Below are positions 1-7,743 of a stretch of 46,136 bases of DNA, in pieces (positions within the stretch are counted from its first letter, which is position 1; each line of letters starts with the position of its first letter). This stretch comes from Acidimicrobiales bacterium. GTDB taxonomy: Bacteria > Actinomycetota > Acidimicrobiia > Acidimicrobiales > AC-9. Made by a program: the position numbers and the translations under genes. The notes beneath the pieces were generated by a model. That model made no database searches. It saw only the letters and a program-made list of their open reading frames with translations, and was not told the origin of the DNA. The stretch covers positions 1 through 46,136 of the forward strand of contig DASXCO010000051.1 of assembly GCA_036491125.1 (NCBI GenBank), given 5' to 3'.

Positions 1-572
1 GCGGCGGAGTTGGGACCGCTCGAGTCCGAGGTGTGCCGCATGGCGATCGTGATCTGGTTCGGTGTCACACCGTTGTAGGTGGCCCCGCCGTTGTTGCCCG
101 TGAACTGTCCCACGCAGGGCGCCGCGTACTGCGAGAAGGGCAGCTGCCGCACACCCGGCTTGCACGGGAAGCCACCCCGGGTCGTGCCGGCACCCGCCTG
201 CGCGGTGCCGACGCCGGCTGCTGTGCTGGGGCCGTTCGCGGCGATGGCGCCTGACCCGGTGCCGCCCGAGCCTCCCGCTGCCGCGCCGGGCCCGCCCGTG
301 GTGACCCCACCGGCTCCGGCCGTGCTCCCGGCCTGGAACTGCGAGGGGTTGCCGTACTGGTTGGAGCCTCCCGCAGCCAGGCCGTTGCCGAGCCCCCCGC
401 CTGCGACCGTCGGGAAGAGGGACAGCGCGAGGGCGCCGAGGGCGCCGCAGACGTACAGCAGCGCATAGCGGCGTATGTGGTACGCCAGCCTCAGGGCGCT
501 GCGACCGAACGGGTCCGTTACCTGGCCCAGCGACTCGTCCTGTTGTCTAACCGTTCTTACCGTGGTGCGCAC
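1..572 (-). CDS. Exported solute-binding-type protein, N-terminal part (runs off the left edge)
   Basis: This reading frame runs off the left edge, and about 190 residues are visible. The start chosen is GTG at 572-570; an in-frame TAG lies just upstream. A basic N-terminus is followed by a hydrophobic segment around residues 38-55 (core ALLYVCGALGALALSL), which is a signal peptide or membrane anchor. Next comes a Gly/Ala/Ser/Thr-rich linker, and then a Cys-containing section ending in CVGQFTGNNGGATYNGVTP and QITIAMRH. A flexible linker followed by 'GVT..xI.I' is how many actinobacterial branched-chain-amino-acid-type binding proteins enter their type 1 periplasmic-binding fold. The binding domain itself lies outside the window, so the assignment rests on the N-terminus alone. 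The 126 bases between this start and 698 hold nothing I recognise. Confidence 0.6.
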   Translation of the reverse strand, partial: MRTTVRTVRQQDESLGQVTDPFGRSALRLAYHIRRYALLYVCGALGALALSLFPTVAGGGLGNGLAAGGSNQYGNPSQFQAGSTAGAGGVTTGGPGAAAGGSGGTGSGAIAANGPSTAAGVGTAQAGAGTTRGGFPCKPGVRQLPFSQYAAPCVGQFTGNNGGATYNGVTPNQITIAMRHTSDSSGPNSA

Positions 573-698
573 GACCCGGTCCTACGCGCCAGCTGTATGC
601 CCCCGTTCCCCAACACACCTACTCCCCAGTCTTCTTGGCCCCCCAGAGCGCCGACCTCACGTGTGGCGGCGAAATCGCGTTGTCAGTCAATTCGTGAT

Positions 699-1874
699 CT
701 ATGCGACTGCCACCTCCGCATGGCCTACGGGGCGCCTGCCGCCGTAGAGGAGCTCGGCCAAATTGCCTCGATAGAAGCGTTCCCGGTCGGCCTCGCTCGA
801 AGCGCCGAGCTCCGCTTCGAACTTGGCCAGAGGATCCTTGCCCCCCTCGGGATGGGGGTAGTCGGTCGAGAACATGAACAGCTCGGGCCCGGCCTGCTCG
901 ATCATCCATCCCACCGGCTCGCCGGCGAAAGGCGTGAACTTGAGGTGTCGGCGAACATACTCCGAGGGTGTGAGCTCGAGGTTGCGAAGTGGTTCCTCGG
1001 TACGGCGAAATGCGCGCTGGCCATACTCCAGGTGGCGCATCCAGGAGACGACCCAGCCGGCGCCCTGCTCGATGCACCCTCCCCTCAGCTTCGGGAAGCG
1101 ATCGAAGAGCCCATCGAAGATGAGTGCGCCGAGGAACAGCTCGGGTGAGTGGTGGATGGCGAGGAAGTCCTTCGAGCGGATGTTCTCGCCACCACCGAGG
1201 TGATCTGTGACCGGCATCTCGTTGTTGTGGAAGGCCGGGTCGAGCAGTCGACCTCCGCCGCCGACGTGCAGCACGAAGGGGACGTTCCCCTCGCTCAAGA
1301 CCTCCCAGAACTGGTCGAGATCCGGGTGCGTTGGTGCGAGCGAGCCGGCGGCGGTCGACGGCACCATCACCGCAGCGCAGCCCGCTTCGATCGCCTCGAC
1401 CGTCAGCGCCGTGGCCCGGGCCGGGTCGACGAGCGGCACGAAGGCGACCGGGAGCAGGCGGGGATCGCCAGAGCAGAAGTTGGCCATGGCCCGGTTCTGC
1501 GCCGCGCTGCCCGCGTACAGCCGGTCGACGTCGCGTCCAGTGAACATTGCGGTAGCGAAGGTGGCGAACACCAACTGGGCGTCGAAGCCGAGCAGGTCCA
1601 GGACACGGCTCCGCTCCTTTGGATCGAAGCCGCCCATGGCGTGCCAGCCCTTGTCCGATAGCAGCCTCTCCTCGGCCAGGGCCGCCTTCGCGGGGTCCGA
1701 TCGGCGCTCCTCGGCGGTGGCGACAGCGTTCTCGAGCACTGGCGCCAGCGCGTCCATCCCACGACGACGGAGCCGGTCCCGCTGGTCGGCGTCGATGAAG
1801 CCGTCGAGGAAATCGGCCAGCTCCATGACGTGACTGTCAGCGTCGAGGATGGTCCGCTCGCCGGCGTACGTCAT
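699..1874 (-). CDS. Amidohydrolase_2 family metal-dependent hydrolase/decarboxylase
   Basis: This 391-residue protein has the TIM-barrel amidohydrolase_2 pattern. Near the N-terminus is LDADSHVME (D11, D13, H15), the usual first metal-binding strand. In the middle are FVLHVGGGG and GCIEQGAGW, and near the C-terminus is FSTDYPHPEGG with the conserved Asp. The family includes ACMSD-like and resorcylate-type decarboxylases as well as hydrolases, so the reaction cannot be named. The ATG at 1874 is preceded by GGGAGA at good spacing; a longer frame reaches back to 1982 but would cross the operator. The gene is divergent from a TetR gene, with repeated operator-like sequences between them, so repression by that TetR is likely. 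It is one of four such proteins in the window. Confidence 0.85.
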   Translation of the reverse strand: MTYAGERTILDADSHVMELADFLDGFIDADQRDRLRRRGMDALAPVLENAVATAEERRSDPAKAALAEERLLSDKGWHAMGGFDPKERSRVLDLLGFDAQLVFATFATAMFTGRDVDRLYAGSAAQNRAMANFCSGDPRLLPVAFVPLVDPARATALTVEAIEAGCAAVMVPSTAAGSLAPTHPDLDQFWEVLSEGNVPFVLHVGGGGRLLDPAFHNNEMPVTDHLGGGENIRSKDFLAIHHSPELFLGALIFDGLFDRFPKLRGGCIEQGAGWVVSWMRHLEYGQRAFRRTEEPLRNLELTPSEYVRRHLKFTPFAGEPVGWMIEQAGPELFMFSTDYPHPEGGKDPLAKFEAELGASSEADRERFYRGNLAELLYGGRRPVGHAEVAVA

Positions 1875-1910
1875 GCCGTCTCCCTTGGGTCCCAACTCGC
1901 AGTGACGCCC

Positions 1911-1930
1911 TGTCACCGATGTCGGTGACA
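1911..1930. promoter_or_regulatory. 20-bp perfect palindrome, probable TetR operator
   Basis: TGTCACCGATGTCGGTGACA is a perfect inverted repeat with 9-base arms and a 2-base centre. It lies between the divergent amidohydrolase and TetR genes. Such palindromes between a TetR gene and its divergent neighbour are typical autoregulatory operators. Binding by this TetR is inference. Confidence 0.65.
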
Positions 1931-1991
1931 GAATGACACCTCCACTCGCGCTCGCGCAAGCCGGGTGGGAAATCGGTGACACAATGACACC
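1922..1991. repeat. Pair of 19-bp direct repeats in the amidohydrolase/TetR intergenic region
   Basis: TCGGTGACAGAATGACACC at 1922-1940 recurs at 1973-1991 as TCGGTGACACAATGACACC, with one mismatch. The first copy overlaps the right arm of the palindrome at 1911-1930. The second ends one base before the TetR GTG start and contains CACAAT at 1980-1985, which could be the -10 element of a leaderless TetR transcript. The arrangement suggests two operator units, one for each divergent promoter. Confidence 0.6.
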
Positions 1992-2654
1992 GTGAGCCCA
2001 GGGAGCCCCCAGCCGAGCATGAGGCGCGGTAGACGGCCGACCACATCCTCAGCGCCCGAACCACTCGAACCAGCGCGGCTCAGCCGAGCCGAACGGCGAG
2101 ACGCCCTGCTCGACGTCACGGCCGAGCTCATGGAGTCAGTGGAAATCGACGCGGTCACTATGGACGCCGTGGCCGAGCGCTCCGGGGTGAGCCGGCCGCT
2201 CGTGTACAAGCACTTCGCCAACCGCGGCGAGATGCTGGGCGCGCTCTACCAGCGAGAGGCGGCGCACGTCCATGCCGAGATGTCCGCCCAGGTCACGGCG
2301 GCCGACACGCTCGAAGACATGTTCCGGGCTCTCATTCGCGGTGCTCTCCAAGCGCGCGCCAACCGCGCCCCCGCCCTGACTGTGCTCCGGGCCGCTGGCG
2401 TGCGCAGCCGTGAGCTGCGCGACGAGCAACGCCGGCGAGATCGGACGACGCTGCGGTTCTTCGCGACTCGCGCCGTCCGCGAGCTCCAGCTGGACGAGCG
2501 AACTGCCAAGGCTGGCGTCGCCATCCTGTTGGGTGCCGTCGAGGCGGTGCTCGCCCAATGGCGGGTGCGGCCGACGCGTGAGCATGCGGCCCTGCTGGAG
2601 GACACCTACGTGGCGCTGGTCATGGGCGGGCTCGACGAGCTGGCCCGGCGTTAG
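1992..2654 (+). CDS. TetR/AcrR family transcriptional regulator
   Basis: This 220-residue regulator has an N-terminal helix-turn-helix in the segment from RLSRAERRDALLDVTAELM to VYKHFANRGEMLGALY, including the recognition part RSGVSRPLVYKHF. A helical ligand-binding domain of about 140 residues follows. The first 20 residues are Pro/Arg/Ser-rich and probably disordered. The start used is GTG 1992, directly after an operator-like repeat. ATG 2019 (MRRGRRPT...) is in frame and equally plausible, since neither has a clear ribosome binding site. The gene is divergent from the 699-1874 amidohydrolase, its likely target. Confidence 0.9.
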   Translation: MSPGSPQPSMRRGRRPTTSSAPEPLEPARLSRAERRDALLDVTAELMESVEIDAVTMDAVAERSGVSRPLVYKHFANRGEMLGALYQREAAHVHAEMSAQVTAADTLEDMFRALIRGALQARANRAPALTVLRAAGVRSRELRDEQRRRDRTTLRFFATRAVRELQLDERTAKAGVAILLGAVEAVLAQWRVRPTREHAALLEDTYVALVMGGLDELARR

Positions 2655-2801
2655 CCAGTGGCTGCGGTGTTAGGGTGACCGCTCATCTTCTGAGGCGACG
2701 ATGCGAACGCGCTGCGACTTCGGAGGCCAGATCCAGAGCGGCCAGGCGCTGGTCGGGACCCCGAGAGGTGCGCTGACAGACAGGGAGGTGACGGTCCGCC
2801 G

Positions 2802-3974
2802 ATGAGCGATCGAACGCTGCGGGGCCTGACGGCGATCGTGGGTGTCGCCGACGACGTGTCGCCGACAGGAGAGCTCGAGCGGCACGGCCGGCGCCTCGAG
2901 GCGGCCATGGTCAGCGAGGCCCTGGCCGACGCCGGGCTCACCCTCGCCGACGTCGACGGGATCTGCTACGCAGGCATGGCGACTGGCCTGGCCGAGTACC
3001 TCGGCGTCCACCCTCGTTATGTCGACGGGACGATGGTGGGCGGCTCGAGCTACGAGTTGCACCTGGAGCACGCGGCAGCTGCGATCGCCGCCGGGCTGTG
3101 CGAGGTGGTCGTCAGCGTCTATGCCGCAACGCCACGGAGCGACCGGCGGCGTGGCGCCGGCGGGCAGCGGGGTGGTCCGGCGTTCGGCGGACCGAACCCG
3201 ATGGCCGAGTGGGAGATGCCCTACGGGCTCGCCATGCCGATGGGTGCGTACGCGCTCGCCGCTAGCAGGCACATGGCCTGCTACGGCACCACCTCGGAGC
3301 AACTGGCCCAGATCGCCGTCGACACCCGGCGGTGGGCGGCGATGAATCCCCGCGCCCGCTTCAGGGATCCGATCACGATCGCCGACGTGCTTGCCTCGCC
3401 GATGCAGGCCTCCCCGTTGCACCTGTTGGACTGCTGTCTTGTCACCGATGGTGCGGGTGCATTCGTCGTGACATCGGCCGAGCGAGCCGGAGACCTGGCC
3501 AAGCCTCCGATCTACGTGCTCGGTGCGGCAACCGGCAGCGACCACCAGATGATCTCCCAGATGCCGGACCTCACCACGACGGCAGGCGCCCGTTCGGGCC
3601 CTGCCGCCTTCGCGATGGCGGGGATCAAGCCCGACGAGGTCGACCTCCTGATGGCCTACGACTCGTTCACGATCACCGCACTTCTGCACCTCGAGGACCT
3701 CGGGTTCTGTCCCAAGGGTGAGGGCGGCGCGTTCGCCGAGGACGGCAAGCTCGGACCGGGCGGTTCGTTGCCCACGAACACCAATGGCGGCGGCCTCTCG
3801 TACACACACCCCGGTCAGTACGGGATGTTCCTCCTCGTGGAGGCGGTCCGGCAGCTGCGGGGCGAATGCGGGTCGCGCCAGGTCATCGACCCCCAGATCG
3901 GCGTGGCCCACGGCTCGGGCGGGGTGCTCTCGACCATGGGCACGATCGTGCTCGGGACGGGTTCGACGAGATGA
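2802..3974 (+). CDS. SCP2-type thiolase-like protein, possibly an aldolase
   Basis: This is a 390-residue member of the thiolase superfamily of the lipid-transfer/SCP2 type. The region where a thiolase carries its nucleophilic Cys reads VGGSSYELH (S82-S83-Y84), so no Cys is present there. Where SCP2 thiolases have an HDxF-like motif this protein has AYDSF (Y286, D287). The C-terminal NTNGGGLSYTHPGQYG and HGSGGVLS motifs are retained. Loss of the Cys with a Tyr in the His position resembles Ltp2-like retro-aldolases of steroid side-chain degradation, which work with a DUF35 partner. Here a DUF35 gene overlaps the stop codon by 4 bases. AGGGAGGTGA precedes the ATG. The aldolase role is inference; the family call is firm. 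Confidence 0.85.
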   Translation: MSDRTLRGLTAIVGVADDVSPTGELERHGRRLEAAMVSEALADAGLTLADVDGICYAGMATGLAEYLGVHPRYVDGTMVGGSSYELHLEHAAAAIAAGLCEVVVSVYAATPRSDRRRGAGGQRGGPAFGGPNPMAEWEMPYGLAMPMGAYALAASRHMACYGTTSEQLAQIAVDTRRWAAMNPRARFRDPITIADVLASPMQASPLHLLDCCLVTDGAGAFVVTSAERAGDLAKPPIYVLGAATGSDHQMISQMPDLTTTAGARSGPAAFAMAGIKPDEVDLLMAYDSFTITALLHLEDLGFCPKGEGGAFAEDGKLGPGGSLPTNTNGGGLSYTHPGQYGMFLLVEAVRQLRGECGSRQVIDPQIGVAHGSGGVLSTMGTIVLGTGSTR

Positions 3975-4372
3975 CGAAGTTCTTCGAGCCGCCGATATCG
4001 GACAGCGCCATCCAGTTTTGGGACTCGACCCGCGAACGTCGACTGGTGCTCCCTTGGTGCGCGGCGTGCGAGCACCCCTTCTGGTATCCGCGAGAGGTCT
4101 GCCCCCGTTGCCTCGGCGGGCCCGTCGAGTGGCGTGAGGCTTCGGGCAGCGGCGAGGTCCACGCAGTGAGCGTGCAGCACCGGCCGGGTCCGATGCGTGA
4201 TCCGGCTGCGGGTCCGTACGCCGTCGCCCTGGTCGATCTGGCCGAGGGGGTGCGGATCATGACGAACATCGTCGGCTGCGAGCCCGACGCGGCGACGGTG
4301 GGGATGGCTGTGCGGGTGACTTGGGAGCCGCTTGCCGACGGCCGCCACCTCGCCCAGTTCGAGCCCGCTTGA
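3971..4372 (+). CDS. DUF35 / Zn-ribbon OB-fold acyl-CoA-associated protein
   Basis: This 133-residue protein has an N-terminal helix and a rubredoxin-like zinc ribbon (WCAACEHPF ... VCPRC, two CxxC pairs at about residues 30-50), followed by an OB-fold section from about residue 55 to the end. DUF35 proteins partner SCP2-type thiolases, HMG-CoA-synthase-like enzymes and MaoC-type hydratases, and help position the CoA thioester. The start ATG overlaps the thiolase stop as ATGA, which implies translational coupling and a protein complex with the thiolase-like partner. Confidence 0.9.
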   Translation: MTKFFEPPISDSAIQFWDSTRERRLVLPWCAACEHPFWYPREVCPRCLGGPVEWREASGSGEVHAVSVQHRPGPMRDPAAGPYAVALVDLAEGVRIMTNIVGCEPDAATVGMAVRVTWEPLADGRHLAQFEPA

Positions 4373-4398
4373 CGCGAGAGAAGAAGGAAGGGGCAGAG

Positions 4399-5280
4399 GT
4401 GAGCGAGATCTGCCGGGGACGGGTCGCCGTCGTCACAGGCGCGGGTCGTGGCGTCGGTCGGGGGCACGCCCTCGAGCTCGCCCGCCAGGGCGCCAGCGTC
4501 GTCGTGAACGACCTGGGCGGCTCGATCGACGGGACCGGTGCCGACGCCGGGCCGGCGAAGGCCGTCGTGGACGAGATCCGGGGACGGGGCGGGGAGGCGG
4601 TGGCCAACACCGACGACGTCGCCGAATGGGAGGGTGCACGACGCCTCGTCGAGACGGCCACCGGCGCCTTCGGCAAGCTCGACATCCTCGTCAACAACGC
4701 CGGCATCCTACGGGACCGGATGCTCTTCAACATGACCGAGGAGGAGTGGGACGCGGTCGTTCGTGTCCACTTGAAGGGCACGTTCGCCCCGACACGCTGG
4801 GCCGCGTCCTACTGGCGGGACGAGCACAAGGCCGGGCGTCTCCCCGACGCCCGGGTGATCAACACGTCATCGACCTCCGGGCTGTTCGCCAACCCCGGCC
4901 AGAGCAACTACGGGGCGGCGAAGTCCGGGATCGCCACCTTCTCGATCATCGCCTCCAAGGAGTTGGGCCGCTACGGCGTCACCGTCAACGCCATCGCCCC
5001 CGGAGCCCGCACCCGCATGACCGAGGACCTGGGCGGCAGAGCAGCGCCTCCGGCGGGGGAATGGGACGATCGAGCTCCTGAGAACGTGGCCCCGCTCGTC
5101 GCCTGGCTGGCGAGTCCTTCCTCGCGCCACGTCACCGGCCAGGTGTTCCTCGTCGGGGGTGGCCGCGTCGGTGTCGCGAGGGGGTGGGAACGGGGTCCGG
5201 GAGCCGATCACGGCGCCCGGTGGGAGCCGGCCGACCTGGACGACGTCGTCCCCGGCCTGCTGGCTGAGACAGAGACCTGA
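4399..5280 (+). CDS. SDR, multifunctional-enzyme-2-type 3-hydroxyacyl-CoA dehydrogenase
   Basis: This 293-residue short-chain dehydrogenase has the NAD(P)-binding VTGAGRGVGRGHA near the N-terminus, VVVNDLGGSIDG after strand 2, the NNAG motif (LVNNAGILRDR), and a catalytic set with Ser in INTSSTSG and Tyr/Lys in NYGAAKSG. The VVNDLGG and RDRMLFNMTEEEWD signatures are characteristic of the dehydrogenase domain of peroxisomal-type multifunctional enzyme 2 (HSD17B4/FOX2-like), which oxidises 3-hydroxyacyl-CoA. The start is GTG 4399, preceded by GAAGGAAGGGG. The C-terminal 40 residues extend beyond the usual SDR core and look variable. Third gene of the 2802-6078 operon. Confidence 0.87.
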   Translation: MSEICRGRVAVVTGAGRGVGRGHALELARQGASVVVNDLGGSIDGTGADAGPAKAVVDEIRGRGGEAVANTDDVAEWEGARRLVETATGAFGKLDILVNNAGILRDRMLFNMTEEEWDAVVRVHLKGTFAPTRWAASYWRDEHKAGRLPDARVINTSSTSGLFANPGQSNYGAAKSGIATFSIIASKELGRYGVTVNAIAPGARTRMTEDLGGRAAPPAGEWDDRAPENVAPLVAWLASPSSRHVTGQVFLVGGGRVGVARGWERGPGADHGARWEPADLDDVVPGLLAETET

Positions 5281-5283
5281 GCG

Positions 5284-6078
5284 ATGGGCGCGCTGGATGG
5301 AAGGGTCGCGTTGGTCACAGGGGCCAGCCGGGGGATCGGTGAGGCCATCGCCCGGCGGTTCGCGGGCGAGGGCGCGGCCGTTGGCGTCTCGGCCCGGACC
5401 GTGGTCGAAGGGGACCATCCGCTGCCGGGCAGCCTGGAAAGCACGGTTCGATCGATCATCGAGTCTGGTGGGGCCGCCTTCGCGGTGGCCGCCGATCTCG
5501 CCAACGAGGAGGACCGGCGATCGCTCGTCGCCACGGTCGAGCACAAGCTGGGACCGGTCGACGTGCTCGTCAACAACGCCGCCGTCACCTACTTCGAGCC
5601 GGTGCAGGACTTCGACGGACGGCACTACCGGCTGATGTTCGAGGTGCAGGTCCGGGCTCCGTTCGAGCTCGCCCAGCTGGTGATGCCCGGGATGCGCGCC
5701 CGTCGCCGCGGTTGGATCCTCAACATCTCGTCGGGCGCCGCTCGCCATCCCCAGGGCCCGCCCTACCGGCGAGGAGTGCGCGGTGGTGCCGTGTACGGGA
5801 TGTGCAAGGCGGCGTTGGAGCGGTTCACGACGGGTCTGGCCGCCGAGGCCTACGATGACGGGGTCGCCGTCAACGTCCTGTCACCCTCGGGACTGGTGGC
5901 GACGCCCGGAGTTGTCCACCACGGCCTCGACCGGGCCATGCCGCCGGACGCCTTGGAGCCCGTCGAGGCGATGACCGAGGCGGCGCTCGTGCTGTGCACG
6001 GGTGATCCGGCGACGATGACGGGGCGAGTCGTGTACGCCAAGCCCCTGCTGGCGGAGCTCGGCGGGCGGCCCAGCTAG
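5284..6078 (+). CDS. SDR family oxidoreductase
   Basis: This 264-residue SDR has cofactor motif TGASRGIG at residues 13-20, NNAA in the VLVNNAAVTYF segment, Ser in LNISSGAAR and the Tyr-x-x-x-Lys pair in YGMCKAALE. The substrate is unknown. It starts 3 bases after the stop of the preceding SDR and so belongs to the thiolase/DUF35 operon, which suggests oxidation or reduction of the same acyl-CoA or cyclic intermediate. It ends 4 bases before a convergent gene on the other strand. Confidence 0.85.
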   Translation: MGALDGRVALVTGASRGIGEAIARRFAGEGAAVGVSARTVVEGDHPLPGSLESTVRSIIESGGAAFAVAADLANEEDRRSLVATVEHKLGPVDVLVNNAAVTYFEPVQDFDGRHYRLMFEVQVRAPFELAQLVMPGMRARRRGWILNISSGAARHPQGPPYRRGVRGGAVYGMCKAALERFTTGLAAEAYDDGVAVNVLSPSGLVATPGVVHHGLDRAMPPDALEPVEAMTEAALVLCTGDPATMTGRVVYAKPLLAELGGRPS

Positions 6079-6082
6079 CGCG

Positions 6083-7585
6083 CTAGACCACCGGCACCGG
6101 GCGGCCCGCCTTGAAGGCCGCGATCACCTGGCCGAACGCCTCCAGAGAACCGGGAGTGGCCACGTCGGGAAGGGAGACGATCGCCGTCTGGACGCCGGCT
6201 TCCGCGAGGTCCCGATAACGCCCGACGTGCTCCTCGACGGTGCCGGCGCCGAGCCGGTGCCCGACCTCCTCCGGCGTCGCCGAACGGGGCCGGTGCCGGT
6301 CCAGCGCGGCCCGCAGCTCACGGCGGGTGGGCGCCACGAGGGCCGTGGACAGATGGGTGACGCCCACCTCCGTCGGATCCCGGCCCAGCCGGTGGCAGTG
6401 GTCGGCGAGCACGGAGATCTTGTGGCGGACCGTGGCGGGATCGCCCGTCAGGTTGCAGGCGTCGGCATACGTGGCCGCCAGCCGCAAGGTCGTCCGTTCG
6501 CCGGACCCGCCGACGAGGATGGGCACATGCTGCTGGAGGGGCCTCGGGTAACACAGCGCCTCGGTCATGCTGACGACCTTGCCGTCGAACGGCGGTGAGC
6601 CCGGACCCCACATGAGGGGCAGGAGCTGCAGCGCGTCCTCGAGCAGCGCGTAGCGCTCGGCCAGCGGCGGAAACCTCCAGCCGTACAGACGGTGCTCGTG
6701 TTCCCACCAGGCAGCGCCGAGCCCGCAGATGGTGCGCCCGCCGCTCAGGACGTCGAGCGTGGCGACGATCTTGGCCAGGTGGGCGGGATTGCGCAGCGTC
6801 ACCCCCGTGACCAGCGTGCCCAGCCGGGCTGTCCGGGTGCACGCCGCCAACCATGCCAGCGTGGTCCAGGCTTCGGGCAGGTCGTCCCAGCGCCGCCCCA
6901 CCTGGGGGATCTGCACCATGTGGTCCATCAGCCAGATGCTCGAGAAGCCGACCGACTCGGCGGTTGCGGCGACATCGGCCAGCCAGGGGGCAAATGGTGC
7001 CTCAGGTGGCCTGCCGGCGAAGGATGACAACTGGAGCCCGAAGCTGAGGGGGAGGGGGGCGTTCCGCTGGCGGGCAGCCGACGCGGGGGCGTCGACGAGG
7101 TCGGCGGGGACGACCTCGACCGGCTCCGCCGGATGCACCCCGCCGAAGCCCTCGTCGCCCACCAGTGCCGCAGCCTCGTCGCGGGCCGCGAGCTGTGCCG
7201 TCAGGACCTTCGCCGGCACCGGGTCCCTCCGCGTCCGGTTGCGGGCCCGGCACGTCTCGGCCGGGGTATCGAACACCACTGCACGGCACGCCACATCGTG
7301 TCGGCGTGCGAGCTCCACGTAGCCGCGGCGGCGGGCGGGGTCCAGGCCGAGGGTGTCGACCACCGTCAGCAAGCCCCGCGCCAGACGGCGTTCGAGGACG
7401 AGATCGAGCACGTCGAAGGCGTCGGTGCCCGACCGCTGGTCCTGGTCGCCGACCCCCACCAGAGCGCGCAGCGCGTCGGACGAGACGACCTGCCCGGAGC
7501 GGAACTGCTCGGCCGCCCAGCGGGACTTGCCCGCGCCGGACGGCCCGACGAGCACGACCAGGCAGGAGGCGGGAAGACGCATCAC
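6083..7585 (-). CDS. Fusion: P-loop kinase-like domain + luciferase-like (LLM) oxidoreductase
   Basis: This 500-residue protein joins two domains. Residues 1 to about 165 are a P-loop NTPase of the AAA_33/polynucleotide-kinase-like type, with Walker A GPSGAGKS at 14-21, SSDALR, TVVDTLGLD and an Arg-rich lid (RARNRTRRDPVP). After a short linker, residues from about 178 onward are a luciferase-like monooxygenase barrel, with LPLSFGLQL, SIWLMDHM, ARLGTLVTGVTLRNPAHLAK, and the LLM motifs GLGAAWWEHEH and VPILVGGSG. The LLM part resembles the Rv1855c-like group expected to use F420. The start is GTG 7585 with ATG 7582 immediately after; neither has a strong ribosome binding site. The function of the fusion is unknown. 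Confidence 0.85.
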   Translation of the reverse strand: MMRLPASCLVVLVGPSGAGKSRWAAEQFRSGQVVSSDALRALVGVGDQDQRSGTDAFDVLDLVLERRLARGLLTVVDTLGLDPARRRGYVELARRHDVACRAVVFDTPAETCRARNRTRRDPVPAKVLTAQLAARDEAAALVGDEGFGGVHPAEPVEVVPADLVDAPASAARQRNAPLPLSFGLQLSSFAGRPPEAPFAPWLADVAATAESVGFSSIWLMDHMVQIPQVGRRWDDLPEAWTTLAWLAACTRTARLGTLVTGVTLRNPAHLAKIVATLDVLSGGRTICGLGAAWWEHEHRLYGWRFPPLAERYALLEDALQLLPLMWGPGSPPFDGKVVSMTEALCYPRPLQQHVPILVGGSGERTTLRLAATYADACNLTGDPATVRHKISVLADHCHRLGRDPTEVGVTHLSTALVAPTRRELRAALDRHRPRSATPEEVGHRLGAGTVEEHVGRYRDLAEAGVQTAIVSLPDVATPGSLEAFGQVIAAFKAGRPVPVV

Positions 7586-7668
7586 CTCAGTCTGGTCCAG
7601 CCGGGCCTGGCGAGGCCGGCAACGGGCCGGTGTAGCCTGACCACCGCTTCGATCGATTGCACCGCTCG

Positions 7669-7728
7669 AGTAGCCCGGCCCAGGATGCCGGCTCGAGGAG
7701 TAGCCCGGCCCAGGAGGCCGGCTCGAGG
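7669..7728. repeat. Two tandem copies of a 30-bp repeat upstream of the DoxX gene
   Basis: Copy 1 is 7669-7698 and copy 2 is 7699-7728; they differ at one base (GGATGCC against GGAGGCC). Each contains a short inverted repeat; in copy 2 CCGGCC and GGCCGG flank CAGGA. Because 30 is a multiple of three, an upstream frame would read it as a repeated SSPAQ-AGSR peptide, but it most likely lies in the leader of the downstream gene. Confidence 0.8.
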
Positions 7729-7743
7729 AGAGGGAGAGATCAC

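Noticed and set aside
2670-3911. Long minus-strand frame opposite the thiolase-like gene
   Set aside because: It has no recognisable domain and a His/Arg/Gly-rich composition expected for antisense of a GC-rich gene; the plus strand carries clear thiolase motifs.
7657-7743. DoxX start at 7657 including the tandem repeat as a repeated peptide
   Set aside because: There is no ribosome binding site there, while GTG 7744 has a strong one and yields the normal DoxX N-terminus.
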